From contig OY811971.1 of NCBI GenBank assembly GCA_963681505.1, positions 21,108,876 to 21,172,875 on the forward strand: 64,000 nucleotides of DNA, in the 5' to 3' direction. Shown in pieces: positions 11,511 through 21,374 of this stretch; the stretch's first letter is position 1; each line of letters opens with the position of its first letter. The notes under the pieces were generated by a model. The model did not search any database, was not told where the DNA came from, and worked only from the letters and a program-made list of their open reading frames with translations. The stretch comes from Eunapius fragilis (lineage: Eukaryota > Porifera > Demospongiae > Spongillida > Spongillidae). The position numbers were made by a program, and so were the translations under genes.

Positions 11511-11612
11511 TGTGGAGTGATGGACTATGGACACATTATTACGCATACTATGTTGTATTAATGCACGTGATGTGTGGTGATTATTAATTAGAGTTTCGAG
11601 TAACACGCTACA
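11511..11612 (+). repeat. 5' LTR (102 bp)
   Basis: Begins TGTGGAGTGATGG and ends ACACGCTACA, giving the canonical TG...CA termini. It is identical base for base to 15889-15990. It is very short for an LTR, leaving little room for U3 regulatory sequence. Confidence 0.97.
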
Positions 11613-11630
11613 TGGTGGCAGCTTACTGGG
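11613..11630 (+). promoter_or_regulatory. Primer-binding site
   Basis: TGGTGGCAGCTTACTGGG begins with zero offset after the LTR. The leading TGG would pair with the CCA end of a tRNA primer. I cannot assign the tRNA from the sequence alone. Confidence 0.75.
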
Positions 11631-11672
11631 ATTGAAACGTGAACGACTATCCTTGTTCGGGTGCGTGGAAAC

Positions 11673-14600
11673 ATGGCTACATATCAACCGGCAGTTGAAT
11701 GCTTCGATTTTGGAAAACCGGGAGACTGGCCTAGTTGGGTTCGCAGATTTGAGCGTTTCCGGGAAGCATCGGGTCTGAAAGAAAAGGAAGAAGCGGCGCA
11801 AATTAGTGCTCTAATCTATATGATGGGAGATAAGGCAGAGGACATTTTGCGCTCTTTCGGTTTGAAGGATGAAGACAAAAAGAAGTACAAGGTAGTGCGC
11901 GATCGATATGACGCTTACTTTGTCAAGAAGCGGAATGTCATTTATGAGCGCGCCAAGTTCAACTTACGGAAACAGGAGGATGGAGAGCCTGTGGACGACT
12001 TTGTTACATCTTTGTATTCCCTGGTCCAGTATTGCAACTTTGGAGACCTTCATGATGAAATGATCAGAGATCGACTGGTGGTAGGTCTTAGGGATGCAAA
12101 CCTTTCTGAAAAGTTGCAGCTGGATTCAGAGCTTACTCTGGAGAAGGCCATTGCCATAGCACGCCAGTCTGAAAGTGTAAAGCTACAGCAAGCTACAGTA
12201 AGGGGAGAACAGAAGATTGTAAATGTGGAGCTGGAAGCTGTATCAGCCAAACAACGTTTATCAAAACTACAATCGCAAAGTGGGGGAACTGGGTCCCGAT
12301 CTGGTAAGCAGTGTTTTAGGTGTGGGCGATTTCCACCCCATGCCTTTCACCAATGTCCAGCTAGAAATATTGTATGCCATCGCTGTGGTAAACGGGGGCA
12401 TTTTCAATCTCACTGTCAAACTCCTACAGATATTAGTACAGTTAGTAAGCAGAGTGGCACTGGTTTTGTTGGTATTTTAGATGCTGGGGAAGAAAGACCC
12501 TGGTTTGTCACTCTTCAGCTTCAGGGCATTAGTGTGTGCTTCAAAATAGACACAGGGGCAGATGTTACAGTTATCCCAGAGTCAGTGTTTAAGAGAATAA
12601 GGGATGCAAATCTGATGCATAGTGATAGGATACTGTGTGGTCCTGCCCAAATTGCTCTCCATGTTATTGGCCAGTTTTCTGCTACATTGAAGCACCGTGG
12701 TGTGGTTATTACTGAGGGAGTGTATGTAGTACGAGGCTTGCAAACACCTTTAATTGGCCTTCCAGCAATTAAAGCTTTAGGATTGGTTGTACGAGTGTGT
12801 GCTACTGAATCAGAGGATTATACCACAAGAATACTCAATAGTTATCCTGAGTTGTTTACTGGCCTTGGTACACTGGGTGAAGAGTACAAAATACGTCTAA
12901 GGCCTCATGCACAACCTTTTGCATGTCATACTCCACGGAGAGTTGCCCTCCCACTCATGAATGCTGTGAAAGAAGAGTTAGAGAGAATGGTAGAGTTGGG
13001 AGTGATTAGGCCAGTACAAGAAGCAACAGAGTGGTGTGCAGGGATGGTTGTGGTTCCCAAAGCGGATGGCAAGATACGTATATGCGTGGACTTCACTAAA
13101 TTGAATGAAAGTGTATGTAGAGAGCTACACATGTTGCCTTGTGTGGAGCAAATATTAGCGCAGCTTAGTGGAGCAAAGTTGTTTTCTAAATTAGATGCAA
13201 ACTCTGGTTTTTGGCAAATCAAGTTGTCAGAGTCATCGTCTCCACTTACAACTTTCATAACTCCATTCGGGAGATTTTGCTTTCAAAGACTTCCATTTGG
13301 GATCACTTCTGCTCCAGAGATATTCCAGAAGCGAATGACTGAAATTCTTCTTGGTCTTGACGGAGTTGTGTGTATGATGGACGATGTCTTGATCTTTGGG
13401 TCAAATCAAGAAATCCATGACATGAGGTTAAAAGCTGTGTTGCTGAGGGTCAAGTCTGCTGGGGTTACATTAAATAAAGACACATGTGTATTCTCTCAGA
13501 GTAGTGTGAAATTCCTGGGGCAAATTGTAGATGCACATGGGGTGAGGCCGGATCCAAACAAAGTGAATGCTATCAGAGAGATGGCTGCACCGACAAATAC
13601 AACAGAACTTAGACGATATCTTGGGATGATTAATCAACTTAGTAAATTCACTCCTAATATAGCGGAACTCACCAAGCCACTTCGAGAGTTGCTGAGTAAG
13701 AGGAATCAGTGGACATGGAATGAAACCCATCAGAAAGCATTCTCTAAGTTGAAGGACGAAGTCAGTACGCAACCTGTTTTAGCTTTGTACTCTCCCAAGT
13801 TGGATACCATTGTGTCGGCGGATGCTTCTTCATATGGCATTGGTGCTGTTTTGCTCCAAAGACAGCTTGATGGATCTGTAAAACCAGTTTCATATGCCTC
13901 TAGATCCTTAACTCCAACTGAACAGAAGTATGCTCAGATTGAAAAGGAGGCTTTGGGTGTAACATGGGCTTGTGAGCGCTTCAGGGACTATCTTACAGGA
14001 CTTCAATTTCAAATTGAGACAGACCATAAACCTCTTGTACCACTCCTGGGGTCGAAAAACCTGGAGGATTTGCCATTAAGGGTTCAGCGTTTTCGACTAA
14101 GATTGATGAGATTTAAGTACACAGTTTCACATATACCAGGAAAAGAGTTGGTCATTGCTGATACATTGTCGCGAGCTCCAAGCAATGAAGTATGTCAAGA
14201 CGACAAAGAGTTTAGAGCAGAAATTCAAGCTTATGTCGACTTGGTAGTTAGGAATATACCTACTTCTGAACCAAAGATGCTGGAAATAAAACAAGCTCAG
14301 CAGAAGGATGAAATATGTCAAAAGGTCATTCTATACTGCCAAGATGGTTGGCCTGATAAGAGTCTTGTTAAGGGTGAATTGAAGCAATTTTTCCACGTTG
14401 CATCAGAACTTTCTGTGGAAGATGGCTTGTTGTTGAGAGGCAATCGGATAGTGATACCGATGGCTCTACGTGCACCAGTTTTGAATAGATTGCATGAAGG
14501 ACACTTGGGAATTAACAAATGCAGGGATCGTGCAAGGGAATCAGTGTGGTGGCCTGGTCTAAACAGAGAATTGGAAGTAAAGATTAGTATGTGTACCAAG

Positions 14601-15878
14601 TGTATAAAATCGCATTCTCAGAAACCAGAACCATTGATGTTGTCAAAGCTACCTGACTTGCCTTGGCAGAAAGTTGCGACTGACCTGTTTAGTTGGAAAG
14701 GTTCACAGTATCTTCTTGTCATTGATTATTTTTCTCGATATGTGGAGCTCTCCAAACTTTCTGCAACTACATCTCAGGATGTAATCAACCAAATGAAATC
14801 TATTTTTGCAAGGCACGGAATCCCAAATGAAGTGGTCTCGGACAATGGTCCTCAGTTTTCATCAAAAGTATTTCACTCTTTTGCTGGGGAATATGGATTT
14901 GTTCACACCACCAGCAGCCCAAGGTACCCTCAAGGAAATGGAGAAGCTGAACGGGCGGTGAGAACCATTAAAAACATCCTTGACAAAACAACAGACCCAT
15001 ACCTTGGTCTTCTTGCATATCGTTCCACTCCGCTCCGTAATGGTTACAGCCCGTCTGAACTTTTGATGAATAGGAGATTGAGGACCACAGTTCCTACGTT
15101 GGGGTATAATTTACATCCATCAGTACCTAACTATCCTCAGCTCAGAGCAATGGAGGAAAGAGATAAACAGAAACAGAAGAGTGATTTTGATAGACGTCAT
15201 GCCAGTCGATCTCTTCACCAATTGATGCCAGGTGATCAAGTGTGGATTGATGACCAAAATTTGAGAGGATCTATAGTGAAGGAATACTCCCCAAGGTCTT
15301 ATTTGGTTGAGACGGAAAGGGGTACACTGCGGAGGAACAGACGACAGCTGAAATTTCTCCCAGGGGAAAAGGATCATAGTCATTCAGCCGTAGTACACCA
15401 TGGTGGAGGTGTTAGCAGTGCTGATCCAGTGCCCCATAATGTTGTTATCCTTCGAGATGAGGAAGAGACACCGAGAGAGCAGCAGGAAGCAGCAATAGAC
15501 CCACAAGAACAGGAAAGGACATTACAGGTGCCGGAAGAATCAACTGATCCAGTGCCCCATAATATTGTTATCCTTCGAGATGAGGAAGAGACACCGAGGG
15601 AGCAGCAGGAAGCAGAAATAGACCCACAAGAACATGTAAGGACATTACAAGTGCCGAAAGAATCAGTTGAATCACATGAACAAGAAGCGGTTGGACAACA
15701 AGGACTAGAGGAAGTAGCTGAACCACAAGTGCAAGAGCATGAATCAGAAGGGCAATATGAGACCCCAAATCTAAATAATCGCAATGCATCTGGTTCTCAT
15801 AAGCAACAGGAGTTAGCTCAACCAACACCAGTCATTACAAGGAGCGGTCGTGTATCTAGACCACCAAATAGGCTCTAG
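11673..15878 (+). CDS. Gag-Pol polyprotein, Ty3/gypsy
   Basis: A single frame of 1401 residues. The frame is open from 11661, but the first ATG is at 11673 in the good context AACATGG. In order: a Gag-like region (about 1-210); two zinc knuckles, C214-C228 (CX2CX5HX4C, one residue longer than usual) and canonical CX2CX4HX4C at 235-248; retropepsin with DTGA at 293-296; reverse transcriptase with LDANSGFWQ (D508) and the MMDD box (D570, D571); RNase H with D717, E759, D784 and D830; integrase with an HHCC zinc site (H941, H944, C974, C977) and a DDE core D1004, D1057, E1093 with 35 residues between the last two. A C-terminal tail after about residue 1235 is acidic, Gln/Glu-rich and partly duplicated. 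All catalytic residues checked are present. Gag and Pol are fused without a frameshift, so proteolysis by the internal protease is presumably needed to release them. Confidence 0.96.
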   Translation: MATYQPAVECFDFGKPGDWPSWVRRFERFREASGLKEKEEAAQISALIYMMGDKAEDILRSFGLKDEDKKKYKVVRDRYDAYFVKKRNVIYERAKFNLRKQEDGEPVDDFVTSLYSLVQYCNFGDLHDEMIRDRLVVGLRDANLSEKLQLDSELTLEKAIAIARQSESVKLQQATVRGEQKIVNVELEAVSAKQRLSKLQSQSGGTGSRSGKQCFRCGRFPPHAFHQCPARNIVCHRCGKRGHFQSHCQTPTDISTVSKQSGTGFVGILDAGEERPWFVTLQLQGISVCFKIDTGADVTVIPESVFKRIRDANLMHSDRILCGPAQIALHVIGQFSATLKHRGVVITEGVYVVRGLQTPLIGLPAIKALGLVVRVCATESEDYTTRILNSYPELFTGLGTLGEEYKIRLRPHAQPFACHTPRRVALPLMNAVKEELERMVELGVIRPVQEATEWCAGMVVVPKADGKIRICVDFTKLNESVCRELHMLPCVEQILAQLSGAKLFSKLDANSGFWQIKLSESSSPLTTFITPFGRFCFQRLPFGITSAPEIFQKRMTEILLGLDGVVCMMDDVLIFGSNQEIHDMRLKAVLLRVKSAGVTLNKDTCVFSQSSVKFLGQIVDAHGVRPDPNKVNAIREMAAPTNTTELRRYLGMINQLSKFTPNIAELTKPLRELLSKRNQWTWNETHQKAFSKLKDEVSTQPVLALYSPKLDTIVSADASSYGIGAVLLQRQLDGSVKPVSYASRSLTPTEQKYAQIEKEALGVTWACERFRDYLTGLQFQIETDHKPLVPLLGSKNLEDLPLRVQRFRLRLMRFKYTVSHIPGKELVIADTLSRAPSNEVCQDDKEFRAEIQAYVDLVVRNIPTSEPKMLEIKQAQQKDEICQKVILYCQDGWPDKSLVKGELKQFFHVASELSVEDGLLLRGNRIVIPMALRAPVLNRLHEGHLGINKCRDRARESVWWPGLNRELEVKISMCTKCIKSHSQKPEPLMLSKLPDLPWQKVATDLFSWKGSQYLLVIDYFSRYVELSKLSATTSQDVINQMKSIFARHGIPNEVVSDNGPQFSSKVFHSFAGEYGFVHTTSSPRYPQGNGEAERAVRTIKNILDKTTDPYLGLLAYRSTPLRNGYSPSELLMNRRLRTTVPTLGYNLHPSVPNYPQLRAMEERDKQKQKSDFDRRHASRSLHQLMPGDQVWIDDQNLRGSIVKEYSPRSYLVETERGTLRRNRRQLKFLPGEKDHSHSAVVHHGGGVSSADPVPHNVVILRDEEETPREQQEAAIDPQEQERTLQVPEESTDPVPHNIVILRDEEETPREQQEAEIDPQEHVRTLQVPKESVESHEQEAVGQQGLEEVAEPQVQEHESEGQYETPNLNNRNASGSHKQQELAQPTPVITRSGRVSRPPNRL
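15423..15668 (+). repeat. 123-bp tandem duplication inside gag-pol tail
   Basis: 15423-15545 and 15546-15668 encode two 41-residue copies, each starting DPVPHN and containing RDEEETPREQQEA. They differ at about six residues. The length is a multiple of three, so the frame stays open. The duplication lies beyond the integrase C-terminal region. Confidence 0.92.
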
Positions 15879-15888
15879 AAAAGGGAGA
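15879..15888 (+). promoter_or_regulatory. Polypurine tract
   Basis: AAAAGGGAGA lies immediately before the 3' LTR and directly after the stop codon of the polyprotein, the expected plus-strand priming position. Confidence 0.85.
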
Positions 15889-15990
15889 TGTGGAGTGATG
15901 GACTATGGACACATTATTACGCATACTATGTTGTATTAATGCACGTGATGTGTGGTGATTATTAATTAGAGTTTCGAGTAACACGCTACA
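15889..15990 (+). repeat. 3' LTR (102 bp)
   Basis: Identical to the 5' LTR at 11511-11612. It is followed directly by the second AGCTG target copy. Confidence 0.97.
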
Positions 15991-15995
15991 AGCTG

Positions 15996-17191
15996 TATAT
16001 ACGATACCGCTATCCCCATAACTGTTCGGCTATGCGCATATAAATGCCCAACTAACCACGTGAAGTACCTTATGTACTGTATAGTTGCATTGGACCTTCT
16101 CTACACTATTGATACGTTTTTGTCTTTCTGCTCCAAAGGGAGATAATTTGTACATGCATGTGGATTCTTTTATGTACTGAACAATTATATATATTTCAAG
16201 CAAAGCTGCAACAAGTAAACTAGTGGTACATACCTTCCCACTTCCCAGATCACATGCCATGACGATTTGTGTCACCTGTGCACACCAACTTTTAATAATA
16301 GTACATGACAGACTTTACACCTGCACACTGCTACAGCAATCACACAAGGCTAGGCAAGGGGCTCAACCTGGAGATGAGCCCACATCTCCTTATGGGAGAA
16401 CCTCTAGCAGGAAAAAAAAACCCACCAAACATGTTGGAGAAAAAACCTCTAACTAGCACTGCCCAGCCACATACAACTTAGAACATATTCAACTTAGAGT
16501 CCAACAGCTTCCAACAACTCTGTGCCCAGGGATCATCTGCTCTTGCGATAAGACACATACAGTGCTACCATTTGGCACTGATTAATGAACAACCAAACAA
16601 AATAGAATTACTGCTGCCTACAAGTGTTGTGCATGCACAAACGCTTCGACTGAGCAACTGCCTCCAGCTGCTGCTTTTACCTGGGCTGCCAGCTGCCACT
16701 TAAACCTGGCCCTGCCAATAACCAAGCACAACCCCGCCATTTTACATGTACCATCCCCGGTCGATATCATGAGTACCAGCCCTATTTAGGTGGAAGCTCA
16801 TTTTGTGTCTAATTCAATACTTTCAAACTGCAGGTCCCTAAGCGTGGAAAACTATTTTCAACAACACATAAAATTTTAATTTGTTTTCCAGTTTAGTTTT
16901 TTTCCTTGTGATAAAGACTTCATCCTGACCCTTCCTGCATGTACACACATAAAAACTTAGGGTACTGGTTTAAAGTAGATAAATTTGGAAATGAAGTACT
17001 GATGTTAACCAGTTAGTCCATTTCATACGAAAGGGGTGTATTAAACTTTAGGTATGCATGCATACATACACACGCACATACACACATCACACATACATAC
17101 ATCATATGCACAGCATGCATGCCTTCATAATATCTCGTGTGCCTTGACAGAAAATACTTACATACTAAAAATTTCATCACATTAGAGAGCT
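15996..17191. other. Unannotated stretch
   Basis: There is no recognised gene or transposon terminus. A short CATA/CACA-rich tract is at 17052-17105. Small frames have no coding features. Confidence 0.4.
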
Positions 17192-17655
17192 GTACATGTT
17201 GCATGCAAGAAATGACATTAGTAAGCAGTAATTCGAAGCCCAGAGACAGATCATCCTTTGCACCATGTACTAATGAAGTGCAGTTTTCTCACCCCATGAA
17301 AAGGTACTATGTGATGTGTCACACCTCCCACCTCTCTCATATTGTTCTTATTAGTTACAATGGCAACCTGATAGAGTACTCTGACCTTGTGCAACCATCT
17401 TTGAATTGTCAGTGCTGTTGTTGTACACACTCTATAGATATAGAAAAGCAGGGGTAGGTAGGGAGAGGGAGAGGGAGGGAGGGTGTTGAGGAAGGGTTCC
17501 ATAAGGTCATAATTAAGGTGATTTATAATCTATGGCTAAACTGTCACATTTGATCACATTTCGTATGCCATTAAACAGGACGCTGACTGGCGATTGAGGT
17601 ATAGCTACGTAAAAACTTGAGACACACACTATGACACTATTAATCTTCGTCAACA

Positions 17656-17697
<42 letters not shown>

Positions 17698-18046
17698 TAT
17701 ACTGTTTGTAGCATCGGGTACACACAACACGATACAGAACGCAACAACTTATAAATAGGTACACACGCCTACAGGGCGTACGTGTTCCGTGCAGAGGGAT
17801 CGATTCCGGTCATTGGAGACAGGTCGGCACTGCTTCCAGACCATTATTCCGTTGCAGATGGAGCATTGTTCATTATATTGATAAAGACGACGATAATTCA
17901 TTTTTCATTTTCCAATACTTTGCGATGCGCTGATTTTAGGCCACAAATTGAATTCGATCACGTGCAACATTGACATTGGAGCCCAAAAGGTCCTCCATGT
18001 ATAAATAGAAAGGCGAGAAATTAAATTGTGGAAAAGTACACGGACC
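17192..18046 (-). repeat. Inverted copy of the left-edge repeat
   Basis: The reverse complement corresponds to 393-1028 plus one arm of the palindrome at 1-392. It contains a CA microsatellite at 17655-17696. The homology stops at about 18046, directly before the terminal hairpin of the next element. Confidence 0.85.
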
Positions 18047-19150
18047 TATATCGGAACCTACGCGAGTAGGTTCCATATAGGAATCCTGCAGTATCATGAA
18101 TGTCATTAAAAAAACGTCACTCGCGTCTAGCGGGACAGCCAAGAGTCGGGTCACTTCGCTTTTAGTGGCAATCGAGCAATATCAAAAAGGAGAACAGTTC
18201 TGCGTTATACATATGTCATAAGACGGTGTACTTTTAGAGAACAAAAATACTCGTCCCCATCGTCCGTACCCAGTCCCACCTAAAATTTCTCCTCCGTCGT
18301 CGTCTTCTTATTCTTCTTCTTCTTCCTTCGGGATAGCATAACTCACGACAGGAACGTTTGTAAAGCATGCCATGTGTACCAATCGCTTCAGGATGTGTCC
18401 GCATGTTATCTTCAGGTATCTGTTAGACGCCTAACCGATCGGGCAATTGGCTGAAGCTAGTAGTACCTTATTTGGTGTTGATCTACAAATAGCACATTAC
18501 ATCAGCTATCACAATGTTCATGACGCACCAGTATAATATAACCAGCGTTATCAAATTCGATGGTTTTACCATATAATCTCATGAGGACAATTCTGATTCC
18601 ACTCGAGCATCTAAAAGTGGAAAGATCCAGATGCTGCCAGATCTGCCAAACGTGCGTATGTCAAGCGCGGTACCGAAAGGAAGAACAAAACGACCACCCA
18701 AAGGTACGATTATACGGCATCGATAAATGTTGGATCGATAAATTATAAGCATGCATATGGTATATCGCTAAAATGGAAGGAATAGTTTAGTTACAGCGTT
18801 AGAGATACTGCGTCTCTCCGTTTTACAGTAATATGCGCTGTTTGAAATGTGTGTATAACGCCAAAGTTGCTCACGTCAGTTTGGTCATGTATTGTGGTGC
18901 ATGGTTTATCTGATTATACCGTGAGATCAGTTTACTTAGAGTGCATTTATTCTTTGTATTATATGGCTTCGCTTTTATTCCTCAATGGAGATAGTCTGGG
19001 GACTAGTGTAATATTTGGTACACACCTCTACAGAATTGCAGATTCTAATATAAACCTGTCATGCTCGCGCAAGTTGACGTTTATGCTACCTTATTCTATG
19101 CGTTTCAAGAACTAAATACAATACCAAATGCACCAGAAAAATTTAGGAAA

Positions 19151-19437
19151 CAAGTAATAAAAACATTCTCTACACGAGAAGGTTGGTGGTATATAGGAAT
19201 CAAAGGTGAGATGGTGGTGTAAAAAGCAAGGGAACAAGGCTTCTGATTGAAAACGAAAAATGAAATAGACCTATATTAGCACGTACATTTAAATATGACA
19301 ACATGCTGCTAATATAGGTCTATTTCATTTTTCCTTTTCAATCAGAAGCCTTGTTCCCTTGCTTTTTACACCACCATCTCACCTTTGATTCCTATATACC
19401 ACCAACCTTCTCGTGTAGAGAATGTTTTTATTACTTG
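19151..19437. repeat. Foldback (inverted repeat), unit 1
   Basis: Arms of about 125 bases (from CAAGTAATAAAAACATTCTC to GACCTATATTAGC) pair around a loop of about 35 bases with very few mismatches. The outermost part contains a mini-hairpin TTCTC...GAGAA. Confidence 0.92.
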
Positions 19438-19681
19438 TAGGAATCAAAGGTGAGATGGTGGTGTAAAAAGCAAGGGAACAAGGCTTCTGATTGAAAACGA
19501 AAAATGAAATAGACCTATATTAGCACGTACATTTAAATATGACAACATGCTGCTAATATAGGTCTATTTCATTTTTCCTTTTCAATCAGAAGCCTTGTTC
19601 CCTTGCTTTTTACACCACCATCTCACCTTTGATTCCTATATACCACCAACCTTCTCGTGTAGAGAATGTTTTTATTACTTT
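19438..19681. repeat. Foldback, tandem duplicate lacking outer left arm
   Basis: This is a direct 244-bp tandem copy of 19194-19437. The copies look identical except at the last base. Such an exact copy of a long hairpin could be a replication slippage product or an assembly duplication. Confidence 0.9.
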
Positions 19682-19931
19682 GTATATTAAAATTTTATTT
19701 TTCAAAAGTGGTTTTGTATATTGATTTGCTTAACTCTATCACGGCTTGATATGTTAAACCAAAATCTGGTTTGACAACTGTGTCAACTGTACAGGTCATA
19801 TATACATATATTTATAGACTAGTCATATTATGATACAATTGAAACGAAGTGCATGAACTGTCCAGACTGGAGTGAATAGCATTGCGTGTTGTTGATATCC
19901 TACACTACTTGCTAACTGTTGTCCCACCATA

Positions 19932-20135
19932 CTACTGCTCAACATCTGGCACCATATGTTCTAGTTGCAACAAGAAATAACCTGGACCAGCTTCTGTGCC
20001 CAATCTATATAGCTGATGATCCTCTGACAACTTTCCTTTGAATTTCTTACTCATGCAATGATATGTATAAGGTGCGTATAGAGGCGAAGTGTTCCTATAA
20101 ACATACACAGTTGGAACCAGCAAAACCTATGCCAG
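19932..20135 (-). CDS. Possible exon of unknown function
   Basis: The reverse strand has a frame of about 63 residues with ordinary protein composition, including YRNTSPLYAPYTYHCMSKKF and YRLGTEAGPGYFLLQLEHM. I recognise no family and see no partner exons with confidence. It could be an exon of a reverse-strand gene upstream of the duplicated RTK block, or chance. Confidence 0.25.
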
Positions 20136-20816
20136 CACCTTAACCACAAAGAATGACATGGTAAAAAATCCCCCCCTCCCCCCCCCTCCCCCTCTTGGCA
20201 TAGGAAGCAATATTGAAGTGATAAGATAATGCCTCCGCTAAACGAGCGCCTTGACAATTAACCTTTGGCCTGTGAAATTTGAGGTTACACGTTGTTATAT
20301 TTATGACCCAAGCCACATGCTGCAAGTCTCCGTTACGAACTGCAGCGCCGAGGCTACTTTTGAAACGTAACTTCGAAGCACTACATACACTGACACCAGT
20401 CCAATACCGGCGACAGTTACATGCGTGAAAAATGCATCAGTGAAGTGGAGGCCATGGGCCACGACCATGTAGAGGAGACCATGGATATGAGCATACAGTG
20501 GAGGACATGAGTACATTATTGGGACTTGACTGAGAGACCTGAAAAGACATACTACCATATTTGTGCTGATATTATTATGACCACTAAAGAAATAGAAGGT
20601 AATAAAATATATGGTTTATCTGCAGATAAACATAAAGCCTAAGAATGAATCCGAATATGAATAGTTCAGAAGGAGGTTGTCTGTAACCAAGACAAAGAAA
20701 TAAAAAATATATGAATTGAATCTATGAAGCATACAACGTAACAATTTACAGAGTATACAAGGGGAAAAGAATAATGTCTTATGGTGAAAAGGGTGTGTAT
20801 AGGTATGACACGAGAC

Positions 20817-20817
<1 letters not shown>

Positions 20818-20860
<43 letters not shown>
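20818..20860. repeat. (TG)n microsatellite
   Basis: About 42 bases of TG repeat, continuing imperfectly to 20875. Confidence 0.93.
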
Positions 20861-21321
20861 ATGTGTGTGTGTGCGCATGGGCATATGTGTTTTTATATAT
20901 AGCTGCAAGTGGGTATGCCTATAGATCTATGATGTGCCAGCTATGGAGATGGTGGGCGTTTAAAATATATATTTAAAATATATGTATGCAAATAGTACAA
21001 CTAACGTAGCTTCTGCTCGTGCTTACTGAGAATATTCCAGCTGGCCGGTGCGTTGCGTATGCTGAGTTGTTGGTCGCCCTTACCACAAATGGTCGGCTAA
21101 GTAGGAACGGATACCATAACACTGAGGAAGTGGGAGGGGGGGGGGGGGGGGGGGTGGCAGAAAAATTTTTCATTATCAATGTTTACCATATAAGGTTATA
21201 TCAATGCCATATATGATGAAAAAGTGACTATTCGCAATCCTTGCTGACATGAGGAGAGAGACGCTTCTCTCTTGCGCTTTTACTTTGGCAGGTACGTAAT
21301 TCAGTGAGGGGTTATACATGT

Positions 21322-21374
<53 letters not shown>

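Larger units (their letters stand above)
11511..15990 (+). mobile_element. Complete Ty3/gypsy LTR retrotransposon
   Basis: A 4480-bp element has identical 102-bp LTRs, a primer-binding site directly after the 5' LTR, a single Gag-Pol frame, a polypurine tract before the 3' LTR and a 5-bp target duplication AGCTG (11506-11510 and 15991-15995). Protease, reverse transcriptase, RNase H and integrase occur in the order Ty3/gypsy elements use, with integrase last. There is no env-like frame. Identical LTRs and an unbroken frame point to recent insertion. The RT/integrase style resembles the Mag-like invertebrate lineage, but that sub-assignment is tentative. Confidence 0.97.
18047..19681 (+). mobile_element. 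Hairpin/foldback element, copy 1
   Basis: It starts with a terminal hairpin GGAACCTAC-GCGA-GTAGGTTCC (18053-18074). It continues with sequence homologous to the reverse complement of 43830-43935 (ATCATGAATGTCATTAAAAA, GGCAATCGA) and a CTTCTTCTT tract near 18300, and ends with a foldback whose outer arm finishes GAGAATGTTTTTATTACTT. About 780 bp (18350-19130) is absent from the 43.3-kb copy. No transposase is recognised, so it is probably non-autonomous. The layout of a terminal hairpin without long TIRs recalls Helitron-like elements, but canonical Helitron ends are not seen. Confidence 0.55.

Noticed and set aside
11661-11672. Start of gag-pol at 11661
   Set aside because: That codon is GTG; the first ATG, in good context, is at 11673.
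15600-15888. Possible env-like region of the retrotransposon
   Set aside because: The tail is acidic and low complexity, with no signal peptide or membrane segment, and the LTR follows the stop codon immediately.
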